A stretch of 64,000 nucleotides of DNA from Candidatus Gastranaerophilales bacterium (GCA_944323655.1 CALUTL010000007.1:1-64000); one strand, 5' to 3'. Positions 42,685-54,933 are shown, counted from the first letter of the stretch. Notes: generated from the sequence alone by a model not told the origin. Made by a program: numbers and translations.

Positions 42685-45321
42685 ATGATAAGCTTATTAT
42701 TGAAACTTTTGGGCGACCCGAACGAAAGAAAAGTAAAGAGTATACAGGGAATAATAGATCACATAAATTCATTAGAGCCTCAGTTTGAAAAAATGACAGA
42801 TGAGGAACTCAGGGCAAAAACCGACGAATTTAAAGAAATTTTGGCAAAGCGTCCGAAGAGTGAAGATTTTAATACAGATAGAAGGTTAGAAAAAGAAGCA
42901 TTGGACAAACTTTTGCCTGAAGCCTTTGCAACAGTGAGAGAGGCCGGTAAGAGAGTATTAAATATGCGTCATTTTGATGTACAGCTGATAGGCGGATATT
43001 TTCTCCATAACGGTCATATAGCAGAGATGAGAACCGGTGAAGGTAAAACTCTTGTTGCAACATTACCTGCATATTTAAACGCACTGACAGGCAAAGGAGT
43101 TCATGTAATTACCGTAAACGATTACCTTGCAAAGCGTGACAGCGAATGGATGGGGAAAATCTACAAATTTTTGGGTTTAACTGTTGGTGTAATCCTTTCA
43201 GGCAGCCGCACAGCAGATGATTTTGCGGAGAAAAAAGCTGCTTATAATTGTGATATTACATACGGAACAAACAATGAATTCGGGTTTGACTATTTGCGTG
43301 ACAATATGGCGGGAAGCCTTGAAATGCAGGTTCAAAGGCCATACAATTACGCAATCATAGACGAAGTCGATTCAATTTTGATAGACGAAGCAAGAACTCC
43401 TCTTATCATAAGCGGAAGACTTGAAAAATCCGCAGAACTTTATCAATTAATGGCAAAAATTGCCCCTCAAATGGTAAAGGATAAAGATTATGAAGTTGAC
43501 GAAAAAAATAAAAACATAATCCTGACGGAAGAAGGTATTGACCACGCTCAGGAATTGTTAAATATAAAAGATTTGTTTGATATAAATACTCAATATGCTC
43601 ATCATCTTTTGCAAGCCTTAAAGGCAAAAGAACTTTTCGTAAAAGATACGGATTATGTTGTTAAGAACGGCGAAGTAATGATAGTCGATGAATTTACGGG
43701 ACGTTTAATGGAAGGTCGCCGCTGGTCAGACGGGCTTCATCAGGCGGTAGAAGCTAAAGAAGGCGTAAAGATTCAGGATGAAACCCAAACATTAGCAAGT
43801 ATTACCTTCCAGAATTTGTTTAGATTATACCCGAAACTATCAGGCATGACAGGTACGGCGATGACGGAAGAAGCGGAATTCGGTAAGATTTATAACCTTG
43901 AGGTTACGACGATTCCGACGAACAAGCCTGATATCAGAATAAATTATCCTGACATAATCTACAAAACAGAACGTGCAAAATATAATGCGGTAGTTAACGA
44001 TATAATTGAAATGCACAAAATCGGAAGACCTGTTCTTGTAGGTACGATAAGTATTGAAAAATCCGAATATGTTTCGGCATTATTGAAACAAAAAGGGATA
44101 AAGCATAACGTTTTGAACGCAAAACACCACGAGAAGGAAGCATATATCATTGCACAGGCAGGCCGAGTCGGAGCGGTTACGATTGCGACTAACATGGCAG
44201 GTCGAGGAACCGATATTCTTTTAGGTGGTAATGCGGAATATTTGGCAAAAGAAAAACTTGAAACAATGGGAGTTACACCGGATTCTCCGGATTACGAAAG
44301 AATTAAAGATGAAGTTTTAGCTGAAGCGAGAAAAATAACAGAAGAAGAACATAAAAAAGTTGTAGAAGTTGGCGGGCTTCACGTAATCGGTACTGAAAGA
44401 CACGAATCAAGACGTATTGATAACCAGTTAAGAGGTCGTGCGGCACGTCAGGGAGATCCTGGTTCTACAAGATTTTTCCTTTCTTTGGAAGATAATTTGA
44501 TGAGAATATTCGGCGGAGATAAAATTACCGCATTAATGAATATGCTTAATGTTGAAGAGGATTTGGCGATAGAAAATGCGCTTATTACAAAGCAAATTCA
44601 ATCAGCGCAAAAGAAAGTCGAAACTTATCACTTTGATATAAGAAAATCAGTTCTTGAATATGACGATGTTATGAATATTCAAAGAGAAAAATTTTATGCA
44701 CAACGCCGTAAGGTTCTTGCAGGCAAAAATTTATCCGAAGACATCTATTATATGATAGAAAAAGAAATCGAAAGACTTTTGAAAAGCTACATTTCACCGG
44801 AACAACATCCTGAAGAATATATCTACGAAGATTTGGAACGAATGATAAAAGAACTTCACTCAATAGTTCCGCAGTTGTCGTATTTTACGGTGAATGATGT
44901 TCAGAATCTTAGATTTGATGCGATTTATGCAAAATTGAAAGATTTTGCGATTAAAGCATATTCTGATCATGAGCAGGAAGTAATTGATTTTTATAATGAA
45001 GTAGTTGCAAAATACGATCCTGATTTTATGCCTCAGATAGCATTTTCACAGGATAATGTAATAAGAAATCTTGAAAAAGATATTTTGTTGCGTGTGGTTG
45101 ATAACAAATGGATAGACCATCTTCATAACATTGATATGCTTCGTGACAGTATCGGGCTAAGAGCTTACGGCCAGAAGGATCCGTTGATTGAATATAAGCG
45201 TGAAGCTTATGATTTGTTTAACAAAATGATGTACGAAATTCAGGAAGATACAGTTCGCCACCTGTTCAGAACGAAATTCGGAATTCAGGTAATGGGCGGG
45301 CCGACTGAACAAATGGATTAA
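42685..45321 (+). CDS. secA: Preprotein translocase ATPase SecA
   Basis: The 878-residue motor pushes preproteins through SecYEG. The first nucleotide-binding domain has TGEGKT (about residues 113-118) and the DEAD-type [16 protein letters not shown] (~225). The preprotein cross-linking domain, [15 protein letters not shown] and [16 protein letters not shown] follow, then [20 protein letters not shown]. The C-terminal zinc finger is absent, as in many lineages. AGGAGAGG is upstream of the ATG. It is convergent with a small HTH gene. Confidence 0.97.
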   Translation: MISLLLKLLGDPNERKVKSIQGIIDHINSLEPQFEKMTDEELRAKTDEFKEILAKRPKSEDFNTDRRLEKEALDKLLPEAFATVREAGKRVLNMRHFDVQLIGGYFLHNGHIAEMRTGEGKTLVATLPAYLNALTGKGVHVITVNDYLAKRDSEWMGKIYKFLGLTVGVILSGSRTADDFAEKKAAYNCDITYGTNNEFGFDYLRDNMAGSLEMQVQRPYNYAIIDEVDSILIDEARTPLIISGRLEKSAELYQLMAKIAPQMVKDKDYEVDEKNKNIILTEEGIDHAQELLNIKDLFDINTQYAHHLLQALKAKELFVKDTDYVVKNGEVMIVDEFTGRLMEGRRWSDGLHQAVEAKEGVKIQDETQTLASITFQNLFRLYPKLSGMTGTAMTEEAEFGKIYNLEVTTIPTNKPDIRINYPDIIYKTERAKYNAVVNDIIEMHKIGRPVLVGTISIEKSEYVSALLKQKGIKHNVLNAKHHEKEAYIIAQAGRVGAVTIATNMAGRGTDILLGGNAEYLAKEKLETMGVTPDSPDYERIKDEVLAEARKITEEEHKKVVEVGGLHVIGTERHESRRIDNQLRGRAARQGDPGSTRFFLSLEDNLMRIFGGDKITALMNMLNVEEDLAIENALITKQIQSAQKKVETYHFDIRKSVLEYDDVMNIQREKFYAQRRKVLAGKNLSEDIYYMIEKEIERLLKSYISPEQHPEEYIYEDLERMIKELHSIVPQLSYFTVNDVQNLRFDAIYAKLKDFAIKAYSDHEQEVIDFYNEVVAKYDPDFMPQIAFSQDNVIRNLEKDILLRVVDNKWIDHLHNIDMLRDSIGLRAYGQKDPLIEYKREAYDLFNKMMYEIQEDTVRHLFRTKFGIQVMGGPTEQMD

Positions 45322-45326
45322 TAATT

Positions 45327-45641
45327 TCAGTTAATAATAGCTTTTAATATTTTATAAAATTCCGGAATTTTTTCCGGATTTTTATTAAGCATATTATTAA
45401 TTTCATCAATCAGTTCCGAATTATTTTTTAAATGCCCGAAATCAAAAAGTTCGTTAGGGTCAATTTCAAGAGCAGTTATTATTTTTTCAAGAGTTTCGGC
45501 AGTGAAAAAATTCTCACCGTTTTCAATGTAACTTAGGGCATTTTGAGATATGTCAACTAATTCTGCGAGTTTTTCCTGTGACAAGTGATGTTGTTTTCTT
45601 ATTTCTTTTATTCTAAGCCCTAATCTTTTTTTGATATTCAT
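45327..45641 (-). CDS. XRE-family transcriptional regulator
   Basis: The 104-residue protein has an HTH at residues 8-62 (LRIKEIRKQHHLSQEKLAELV; ISQNALSYIENG) and a short helical C-terminus. It is a typical Cro/CI-like repressor. It is divergent from the pseudopilin gene and ends six bases from the secA stop. The target is unknown; the shared upstream region makes the pilin gene a candidate. Confidence 0.8.
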   Translation of the reverse strand: MNIKKRLGLRIKEIRKQHHLSQEKLAELVDISQNALSYIENGENFFTAETLEKIITALEIDPNELFDFGHLKNNSELIDEINNMLNKNPEKIPEFYKILKAIIN

Positions 45642-45783
45642 ATAGCCTCTTTTTACTAATAATAAGCTTAATTGTTTTAAATAATAACAAATCTACAATT
45701 GTATAAAAGTTGTAAAATATAATCAACCATGATAAAATATAATTAAAAATGATAATTTATTTATAAAATATCAAGGAGGATGA

Positions 45784-46488
45784 ATGAGGAAAGCATTTAC
45801 AATGGCGGAAGTATTGATAACGTTAGGTATAATTGGTGTTGTTGCAGCAATGACATTGCCTACCGTGATAGGTAAATATCAAGAACACGAAGTTACTGTA
45901 AAAGCAAAAAAGATTTATTCAATGATGATGCAGGTTTTAGACTTAGCGAAAGCAAAATATGATACTGCCGGTGATAATTCTACCTTGTTTACTACAGCAA
46001 CAACAGATGATGAATTAGCAAGAAACTTTTCTGAATATTTGCCCGGAGGTTTTGTTTGTTATTCAAATGCCGCAACAAGTAGTAAATGCCAAAAATTAAA
46101 ATATAGATATTTATATAGTAATTATAAAAATAGATATGGCAATATGACATTGCCTGCAATTGTTTTGCCGGATGGAGGTGTTATATATCCAAAATTAAGC
46201 CAGTACAAATGTATTCCTACCGCTGCATCTGGAACTTCGTTAGATTCAGATGGGAATCAAATATATGATGCGGACGGGAATCCTGTTGTATGGCACCAAA
46301 CAAGAGATAGCTGCGGTGATATAACGTTTGATGTAAATGGTCCTAAAGAACCGAATAAAGCCGGATTTGATGTCTTTCAGTTTACTGTATATCGAGACCG
46401 AGCTGGTAAAGGATATTGGGATGTATTTGGATATTCAAGTCTTGCATCAATATTAAGCGGCGGCAAGTTGATATTTAACAGAAATTAA
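45784..46488 (+). CDS. Type IV pilin-like / pseudopilin protein
   Basis: The 234-residue protein has a class III signal: MRKA, then Phe-Thr-Met-Ala-Glu (Glu5 of the mature protein) and the hydrophobic helix VLITLGIIGVVAAMTLP. Prepilin peptidase would cut between Ala4 and Phe5. The globular part has paired Cys (CYSNAATSSKCQKL; YKCIPT...RDSCGD). Such single pseudopilin genes are common in this lineage, probably serving a type II secretion or pilus machine encoded elsewhere. AAGGAGG lies close upstream of the ATG. Confidence 0.85.
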   Translation: MRKAFTMAEVLITLGIIGVVAAMTLPTVIGKYQEHEVTVKAKKIYSMMMQVLDLAKAKYDTAGDNSTLFTTATTDDELARNFSEYLPGGFVCYSNAATSSKCQKLKYRYLYSNYKNRYGNMTLPAIVLPDGGVIYPKLSQYKCIPTAASGTSLDSDGNQIYDADGNPVVWHQTRDSCGDITFDVNGPKEPNKAGFDVFQFTVYRDRAGKGYWDVFGYSSLASILSGGKLIFNRN

Positions 46489-46547
46489 AAATGTTTTTGT
46501 GTTATAATCTCTTTGAAGTTATTAGAATATTTTGAAAAGGATTTATA

Positions 46548-47645
46548 ATGCTAAGAACAGGGATTGTAGGATTACCGAATGTAGGAAAGTCAACTTTATT
46601 TAATGCATTAACCAGTGCAAAAAATGCGCAGAGTGCGAATTATCCGTTTTGCACGATAGAGCCGAATGTCGGGGTTGTTAATGTTCCAGATGAAAGGTTG
46701 GAAATTCTTGCAAAACTTTGTAAAACTACGGAAATAATTCCGACAGCAATAGAATTTGTTGATATTGCAGGGCTTGTAAAAGGTGCAAGCAAAGGCGAAG
46801 GTTTAGGGAACCAGTTTTTACATAACATAAGAGAAGTTGATGCAATAATTCAAGTAGTAAGATGCTTTGACGATCCGAATACAATCCACGTTGCAGGCAG
46901 GGTTAATCCTTTGGATGATATTGAAACAATTAATACGGAACTTGCGCTTGCTGATTTAGCTTCGGTTGAACGCCGTCAGGCAAGAATTTCCAAACAGGCT
47001 AAAGGCGGCGATAAAGAAGCTGTATTAGAAGATAAGGTATTGAAAAAATTAACCGAACTTCTTTCCGAAGGTACTTTTATAAATATAAACGAGCACTTTG
47101 ATGAGGACGAAATTCCGGTTGTAAAACAGCTTAATCTGATGTCTACAAAGCCAGTGATTTATGCGGCAAATGTGTCCGAGTATGATTTGAAAGACGGAAA
47201 TGCTTATACAAAACAAGTTGAAGAATACGCTTCAAAACACAGTGCCGAAGTTGTGCTTATTTCTGCCAAAATTGAAGAAGAACTTGCAGAACTTGGTGCT
47301 GATGAAGCTAAGGAATATTTGAAAGAACTTGGAGTTGATGACAGCGGAATTAATCGTATGATTAAATCGGTTTATAAGCTTTTGAATTTAAGAACATTTA
47401 TAACCGCAGGCGAAAAAGAAGTTCACGCTTGGACAATTCCTGCAGGTGCCAAAGCCCCTCAGGCTGCCGGTGTCATTCATACGGATTTTGAAAAAGGGTT
47501 TATCAGAGCTGAAATCACACCTTATGAAGACTTTGTTTCTTGCGGATCTTATGCGGCTTGCAAAGATAAAGGGGTAACCCGTCTTGAAGGCAAGGATTAC
47601 GTTGTGCAGGACGGGGATTTGGTGCATTTCAGATTTTCGGTGTAA
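46548..47645 (+). CDS. ychF: Ribosome-binding ATPase YchF
   Basis: The 365-residue OBG-family P-loop protein has G1 GLPNVGKST (residues 7-15), DIAGLVKGASKGEGLGNQFL, and a NVSE motif in place of NKxD that explains its ATP preference. A C-terminal TGS domain follows (INRMIKSVYKLLNLRTFITAG; AGVIHTDFEKGFIRAE). It acts in translation and stress control. Complete length; AAAGGA site upstream. Confidence 0.95.
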   Translation: MLRTGIVGLPNVGKSTLFNALTSAKNAQSANYPFCTIEPNVGVVNVPDERLEILAKLCKTTEIIPTAIEFVDIAGLVKGASKGEGLGNQFLHNIREVDAIIQVVRCFDDPNTIHVAGRVNPLDDIETINTELALADLASVERRQARISKQAKGGDKEAVLEDKVLKKLTELLSEGTFININEHFDEDEIPVVKQLNLMSTKPVIYAANVSEYDLKDGNAYTKQVEEYASKHSAEVVLISAKIEEELAELGADEAKEYLKELGVDDSGINRMIKSVYKLLNLRTFITAGEKEVHAWTIPAGAKAPQAAGVIHTDFEKGFIRAEITPYEDFVSCGSYAACKDKGVTRLEGKDYVVQDGDLVHFRFSV

Positions 47646-47667
47646 TACTTTGAATTAAAATTTTAAC

Positions 47668-47700
47668 AAAAAAAATGCGAAATTATTTTCGCATTTTTTT
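47668..47700. terminator. Bidirectional terminator between ychF and the GH13 gene
   Basis: AAAAAATGCGAAA-TTAT-TTTCGCATTTTTT is almost perfectly symmetric and lies between two convergent genes. Confidence 0.9.
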
Positions 47701-47772
47701 AATATCTATTATTTGACTAATTTAAGCATTGTTTATACAACTGTACAAATCTCTTAAAGCCGATAGTTCAGA

Positions 47773-50700
47773 TTAAAACTTTTTATAATCTACTTTTCCT
47801 ATAACTTTAGGAGGGGTTGAATACAGTGTAAGAGTTGTGTCATTAAAGTTTATTGCTTCATCAGCGGTATTACCGTTATCTTTATTAACTAATTTTTTAA
47901 TGAAGAATTGTCCTTTAAATTCTCTTACAACATACTTGTCATTTTTATCTTTTGCGTTATAAAGAATTGTGCCCGGTACAAGACCTTTTGTCATTTTACG
48001 CGGATCGTCATTATTCATGCTGCTCAAATTTATACTGTCAAGCGTAACATTATGCGGATAATAGTCACCGTCAAATGTATGATTTATTCCTGAGGTATTG
48101 ATTAATGAGATTACGACTGAGTTGTCGGTGCCATGTCTTAATATTGCTGATATATCAATATTTCTTCCGTCGCATTTTCCGTTTTGAATCTCAAGAAGGA
48201 ACGGAGCTCCGTCGTTAAGTGCGTGAAGTTCAGGACGGCTGCGCATTGTGAGGATTTTGTTAATTTTTTCATAATGTTGTTGGATGAATTTAAAATCAGT
48301 ATTTTTCTCATCAAGCCATTCGTTATGGATGTATCCTCTGTTTCTGAGGTAGAGGTTTTTAGTTTCAGACTCGTATCCTGTTGCACCCATATCATCACCT
48401 GCATATAATGTCGGCATACCCGGCATAACTGTTAGAACTTCCAACATAGCTTGAAGTTTTTTCAGGGCAGGTGTTAAGACTTTTTCTGTTGTTATGTTTT
48501 TAAGATCTGTAATTTCAGCGTCAGAAAGTTTTATTTCATTCAAGTACTGAACTTCATCCATAACAAGGTCTATTGCCACATCAACAGGGTTTACACCAAA
48601 GCCGTCTGCTTCAAAGTTGCCGCCTTTGTAAGAACCTTTTGCAAGATTTGCCAGAGCTTTATCAATAACACGTTCAAGTTTTTTCGCTCTTTCAGGATCA
48701 TTTGCGTATTTTTCACTAATCATTTTATAGAATCCTGCGTGTAAGGTCTCAGCCATAGCAAGAGCTTTTCCGCTGGTAGTTTCAAGGCTGTGAGAATTGT
48801 CAAATAAGTCTATTCTTTCATTGAAATCCTGATCATTTTCATTACCGGCTTTATTTACCAAATCTCTGTCATAAATGCCTGTCAGAATACGATATGCTCT
48901 GTTTCTGTAATCTTTGTTATGAATATCATTAAGTTTTGTTCTGTACCATCCCGTATCAACAACAAGACCGTGTAAAACTCTTGGTTTGTCGTGGTTGCCG
49001 ATAAAGTTGTAAGAATTTAAAATCGCTTCATAAGGCATGTTATTGAAAAATTCTGCGGATTTCTTATTCATTCTTTGGCTGAGATCCGGATTGAATCCGT
49101 CTGAACCTTGTCTGTCATTATTATCAAAGTGATTTGCAAACAGGTTAAGAATGGATGAGAAATAGGACGAGTAATTCGCCGTAGATTTCATACCGGTTTC
49201 TCTAAGGAATTTCTTAACCATCTCATTTGAACTTGCATATTTTTTAGAGCTGTTCTTGCTGGCATCAAAGAATTTACCTTCATCAGTAATTTCAGCTACA
49301 ATATAGGAGTTTCTGTTTTTAGAGTATACAGCTTCGGTCCAATTTTTCCAGAAGTTTGTAACTTCGCTCCACATTTCGTCAAGTCTTTCAGTACCTGCTT
49401 TAAGAGCGTTCATATCTCCGATATCTTTTGTTGCGTCAATTCTCCAGTCCAGACCTGCGTTTAATCTGTCAGTAATCATTTCTGCAAGCATAAAGCTGTT
49501 TTCATTTGTGCCTTTGAGGGACTTGAAAATAGCATCAGCAAGTAATTTTTTGTCATCCTTATTTAATTTTTTCAATCCGGATCTAAGTTTTGATATTACC
49601 TGATTAGCTTCATCTTCAGGGCCCGATGCAGATACAATACCTATTGACTGAAGGGTTGTTTTCTTCAAAGCGTTGTAATCGTATGATATTTCGCCTGTCT
49701 TTTTATCAACTTTTACTTCTGTATTAGGAGCTAAAGCTTTGACAAATGCATATTTTGCAATAGTTTCGGCAATATATGGCATAACGTACTTGCCATAGGT
49801 CGAAACTTTGTATCCGTTGTATATTTGAACATCTTCAGGAAGCGTCGCATTTAAGTTATTAATTATTTCATTTGCAAATTCAGAAAGTTCTTTTTCGTAA
49901 ATTCTGTCCATACGCTTATAAGTGGATTCGTATTCAGGCAGAAGATGCGGGTTTCCTTTTGCGTACATTTCGTATCTTGTCTTGCCGAGGGTTCTTGAGT
50001 CAATTGCATATTTTGAAATGTATGGGCTTGCAAATACTGAGGCAAGATTATCTCCAAATTCAATGCTGTCCAGAGGAAGCTTCATTAAATTCTGAATTAA
50101 ATATTTTTTATATTCTGTTTGAGGTAATTCTTTAAGTGCATAAGCTCCAGAAAGAACATTCCCAACTATTTGTGGAGTAATTTCTCCCTGCAATTTTTTA
50201 GGGAAAGTGCCATTTTTAATATTGTCGAGAATATTTACGTATGCCTTAGACGGGTTCTTAGCGTCAAGACCGGTAAGTTGCTGGGCAACATAAAGGTTTA
50301 AGATATCATTTGTCTTTTCTGTCCAATACATACCGGACTGGATTGCATAATCCTGTACAGCGTAGTTGCTGTGAATAACCTTTGACTGATATTCTTCTTG
50401 ATCTTCTCTTGGAATATGTAATTTCTGATATTTTGTATCTTCTTTAGTATATAAGTATTTTAATTTTGGAATATCGGTGTTTGCATCCCAAGTTGAAATT
50501 TTACTTTCGATTTTTTCTTCCAATTCAAAAGTCTTGAATTTTGATAAGAACCTTGTTCCCATATAGCTGTCAAGTTTGATTAAACTATGAAGCTTTTTCA
50601 TATTGTATATAAGCTTTTGTTCTTGTGCATCAGTCATTTTTAAATTGTAATTCTTTTTAGCACGAGCCATAATTAAATCAATTTTTTGTGCATATTTTTT

Positions 50701-52134
50701 ATCGCCGTCTTTTTCTTCAACCTCGTCTGCTGATTTATCTAGAATATTTTTTACCTCCAGATTTCTTTCAGCATCAACTTCTGACGGGAAAACTTCATCT
50801 ATTGCCTTCATAATAGCTTTATGCATATTAACGGGAGGCTGTTTTGAAACATTAGAGTTGTGTTCGATAAGTTTTTTAATGTTTTCGTTATAATCATCAG
50901 GATTAATTTCGAAAGCATAAGGAACAACGATATCATTATGAGTGTTAATTTCCAGAGGGTTTTCAGGATTTATTATATCGTATTCTTTTATCAAATATTG
51001 CGGATCTTCCGCAAGTTTCTTAGAAACAACTGTGTTGTTATAAATTTGGAAGTATGTTGGTTGATTAGCCTTATATTTTTTGTTTATGCTAATTGAAATT
51101 TTTCCGGTTTTTTCATCTTGGGTATATAAAAATTTAGGGTTTACGACTTTATGGCGGATATGTTCGTTATTTTTGCCGAAGACGCCGAGAGTGAAGGCGC
51201 CGTCTTTAAGGTTGTTTGCGTCAAACCACAAGAAATACGGCGATTTTTCTCCCCATTTAAGTACGTTTTGGAAGTGAATACCTTCAAGTCCTTCGTTTAC
51301 GTAGGCACCGTCGGATACAAAATTTATACCTTTTTTGAACATTTCTCTTTGTAAAGAAGCGTAATTATTAATATTGCCAAGAGATTGAATAATTTGTTTG
51401 CAGTTTTTATTCCAATAGCCGTGAGAAGAAAGATCATCGTCTGTGAATAACGGTGTTGATATTATTCTTTCATAACCGTCAAATTTTCCGTCTGTTACAT
51501 CTTTTTCAATGCCTGCGATATTTCCGCCTATTTTATTTGCAAAGTTTTTAACAACACCTCTTAAGCCGGCATATTTTGTATTTTCAATAATTCTGCCGTC
51601 GCTGTTGTAAGTCCAGGCAGGATTATAAAAATCAGGCATCAGTAATTTCATTGCACCGATATTATTTGCAACAGAGCTGTTTGCTGTTACAATGTTGTAT
51701 ATTTCGTGCCCTTTTTTCGGAGTGCGGAAGTCTATAAAATCACCTGCATCAATTTTATAAGTAGGAACAACAGAGCTGTCGTTACGGTTTTTCCCTTTTG
51801 GAATTAATACGTAGTGATAAGCAAAAGCCTGGTTTTCTCTAAGACCGAAGGAATCTGCTAAATCAATTTTGTTTCCGTTCGGTTCAAGTTTCAAATTACC
51901 ATCTGCCGAATTTTGGTTTTTTAAGCCTTCGGTAATGTAATAATTCTTGTACTTATCAGTCGCAACTTTGCATATTTCAAGGTAACAATCATATTTAGTC
52001 GAGTCGTACGGATAGTTAAAATCATAAACTAGTTCACCGTATGAATTCTTTGTAGTGTTGTAACCTTTAAAGTTTATATTGTTGCTTCTATTTTGTTTTT
52101 TATTATTCAGATTAAGATCAAAATTAACTTTCAC
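47773..52134 (-). CDS. Very large GH13 alpha-amylase-family protein
   Basis: This is a 1453-residue protein from GTG 52134 (AAGGA 6 bases upstream; the GTG at 52140 is too close to it). The N-terminus is Asn-rich ending NINFKGYN (20-26), without a signal peptide. Early amylase-like strands appear at ~70-370 (GINFVSDGAYVNEG). An insertion of roughly 500 mostly helical residues follows. The catalytic GH13 residues come only late: Asp900 in RIDATKD, Glu948 in AEITDEG and Asp1049 in NHDKPR, then GMPTLYAGDDMG near 1245. All three catalytic residues are present, so it should hydrolyse or transfer alpha-glucans. The insertion is far outside normal GH13 size. Confidence 0.8.
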   Translation of the reverse strand: MKVNFDLNLNNKKQNRSNNINFKGYNTTKNSYGELVYDFNYPYDSTKYDCYLEICKVATDKYKNYYITEGLKNQNSADGNLKLEPNGNKIDLADSFGLRENQAFAYHYVLIPKGKNRNDSSVVPTYKIDAGDFIDFRTPKKGHEIYNIVTANSSVANNIGAMKLLMPDFYNPAWTYNSDGRIIENTKYAGLRGVVKNFANKIGGNIAGIEKDVTDGKFDGYERIISTPLFTDDDLSSHGYWNKNCKQIIQSLGNINNYASLQREMFKKGINFVSDGAYVNEGLEGIHFQNVLKWGEKSPYFLWFDANNLKDGAFTLGVFGKNNEHIRHKVVNPKFLYTQDEKTGKISISINKKYKANQPTYFQIYNNTVVSKKLAEDPQYLIKEYDIINPENPLEINTHNDIVVPYAFEINPDDYNENIKKLIEHNSNVSKQPPVNMHKAIMKAIDEVFPSEVDAERNLEVKNILDKSADEVEEKDGDKKYAQKIDLIMARAKKNYNLKMTDAQEQKLIYNMKKLHSLIKLDSYMGTRFLSKFKTFELEEKIESKISTWDANTDIPKLKYLYTKEDTKYQKLHIPREDQEEYQSKVIHSNYAVQDYAIQSGMYWTEKTNDILNLYVAQQLTGLDAKNPSKAYVNILDNIKNGTFPKKLQGEITPQIVGNVLSGAYALKELPQTEYKKYLIQNLMKLPLDSIEFGDNLASVFASPYISKYAIDSRTLGKTRYEMYAKGNPHLLPEYESTYKRMDRIYEKELSEFANEIINNLNATLPEDVQIYNGYKVSTYGKYVMPYIAETIAKYAFVKALAPNTEVKVDKKTGEISYDYNALKKTTLQSIGIVSASGPEDEANQVISKLRSGLKKLNKDDKKLLADAIFKSLKGTNENSFMLAEMITDRLNAGLDWRIDATKDIGDMNALKAGTERLDEMWSEVTNFWKNWTEAVYSKNRNSYIVAEITDEGKFFDASKNSSKKYASSNEMVKKFLRETGMKSTANYSSYFSSILNLFANHFDNNDRQGSDGFNPDLSQRMNKKSAEFFNNMPYEAILNSYNFIGNHDKPRVLHGLVVDTGWYRTKLNDIHNKDYRNRAYRILTGIYDRDLVNKAGNENDQDFNERIDLFDNSHSLETTSGKALAMAETLHAGFYKMISEKYANDPERAKKLERVIDKALANLAKGSYKGGNFEADGFGVNPVDVAIDLVMDEVQYLNEIKLSDAEITDLKNITTEKVLTPALKKLQAMLEVLTVMPGMPTLYAGDDMGATGYESETKNLYLRNRGYIHNEWLDEKNTDFKFIQQHYEKINKILTMRSRPELHALNDGAPFLLEIQNGKCDGRNIDISAILRHGTDNSVVISLINTSGINHTFDGDYYPHNVTLDSINLSSMNNDDPRKMTKGLVPGTILYNAKDKNDKYVVREFKGQFFIKKLVNKDNGNTADEAINFNDTTLTLYSTPPKVIGKVDYKKF

Positions 52135-52232
52135 AAACACTCCTTACTTCCACAATTATAAATATGGTGAATATAATTTTTTGTCAAAAACGAATTCAAT
52201 ATTAAGAAAATTTTACATTTATTAACTATTAA

Positions 52233-53549
<1,317 letters not shown>

Positions 53550-53567
53550 AAATAACATGAAGAAATG

Positions 53568-53605
53568 GAAACGGCGCCGATTTTATTTAAAATCGGCGCC
53601 GTTTC
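53568..53605. terminator. Bidirectional terminator between ahcY and the TerC-like gene
   Basis: GAAACGGCGCCGATTTT pairs perfectly with AAAATCGGCGCCGTTTC around a 4-base loop, between convergent genes. Confidence 0.92.
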
Positions 53606-53625
53606 AGTATTTTATAAATACAAAC

Positions 53626-54705
53626 TTAAGCTTGCGGTAAATTTTCAGTATTATCTTCCGCTATACATCTTTCAAGTTTTTTGTTGTGCATAATAGAAGA
53701 GATGAAAGCAGAAACAATAAATAATAGTCCAATTAAACCTGTTAGAACTTCAGGCACTTCTCTAATTGCAGAAATCAGCATCAATATTGATAAAGCGCCG
53801 ATAGCCCAATGAGCGCCTGATTCAAGGTAAATGAATTTAGCAAGAGTTTTCTTTTCAACGAGCATAATGGTTAAAGATCTGACGAACATAGCGCCGATTG
53901 CAAGGCCGATTGATATAATAATAATATCTTTACTTAATGCAAAAGCCCCAAGAACGCCGTCGAGAGAGAAAGATGCATCAATAAGTTCCAGATAAATAAA
54001 TGCGATTAAGCCTCCGCATTTAACATTATCAGCAGCGCATTTAGCAAGCCTCATTTCTTCGTGTTTTTCAAGATAATGAGTAACGCCGTCGATTATCAAG
54101 TAAATTACAACACCAGCAATTCCGGCAAGAAGCGAATAATGATTTTGGCTTCCGTGGATGAAGTGTTGTGCAATCATAAGTGAAATTAGAGTGATAACAA
54201 TTTCAATTCCTTTAAAGTGGTCAAGATGCGAAAGAGCCGCTTCAATTTTTTTAAGCCAGTGTACTTCTTTTTCGTGATTGAAGAAGTAATTTAGGAAAAG
54301 CATCATCAAGAAAGTTCCGCCAAAAGTTACGATAGGTGCGTGGGTTTCGTGGAGATAATGCGCATATTGTTCAGAATCCGTAAGGGCAATTTTAGCGACG
54401 TCATACATACCTATTTTAGCGAATACAGATACGACTAAAATCGGGAATAAAAATCTCATACCGAAAACGGCGATAAGAATACCCCAGGTTAGGAATCTGT
54501 GTCTCCAAACATGTGACATTTTTTCTAATTTCATAGCATTCACGACAGCGTTGTCAAAAGAAAGACTTACTTCAAGAACGCTAAGAACAATAGCAATAAA
54601 AACGCAAGCCCAACCGGTTCCCGGAGCCACGTGGTTTCCCCAGAAATATGCTCCGAATAGTCCGACAATTGTAACTATATAAGAGCCTAAAAAATATTGA
54701 ATCAT
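53626..54705 (-). CDS. TerC/DUF475-family integral membrane protein
   Basis: The 359-residue protein has about nine membrane helices and the two acidic motifs of the TerC superfamily: SLSFDNAVVNA near residue 50 and DASFSLDGVLGAFALS near 245. His-rich loops lie at 117-170. Members are linked to metal (often Mn2+) export or tellurium resistance. No yybP-type Mn riboswitch is seen upstream. A REP-like palindrome lies 120 bases upstream of its start. Confidence 0.85.
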   Translation of the reverse strand: MIQYFLGSYIVTIVGLFGAYFWGNHVAPGTGWACVFIAIVLSVLEVSLSFDNAVVNAMKLEKMSHVWRHRFLTWGILIAVFGMRFLFPILVVSVFAKIGMYDVAKIALTDSEQYAHYLHETHAPIVTFGGTFLMMLFLNYFFNHEKEVHWLKKIEAALSHLDHFKGIEIVITLISLMIAQHFIHGSQNHYSLLAGIAGVVIYLIIDGVTHYLEKHEEMRLAKCAADNVKCGGLIAFIYLELIDASFSLDGVLGAFALSKDIIIISIGLAIGAMFVRSLTIMLVEKKTLAKFIYLESGAHWAIGALSILMLISAIREVPEVLTGLIGLLFIVSAFISSIMHNKKLERCIAEDNTENLPQA

Positions 54706-54825
54706 GTTATCTCTCCTTTTAATTTAGGTATAATCACGATAATTTTATTTAAAATTTTAATAACAGTCAAATTAAAGTGAATTATTTCGTATAAATGTAC
54801 GAGTGAATAAATAGACTAAATGTAG

Positions 54826-54845
54826 GGTGCGTCGTTTGACGCACC
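54826..54845. repeat. Palindromic REP-like repeat, copy 2
   Basis: GGTGCGTCGTTTGACGCACC, identical to copy 1 and preceded by TGTAG, lies in the gap between the TerC-like gene and prfA (divergent). Confidence 0.85.
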
Positions 54846-54933
54846 GGAATAATTTTTATAAAAATAAAAAAGATTAAATTGGAATTTAATTTCTATAATT
54901 TGAAAAATAATATGTTCTTGTTATACTAAAGCT

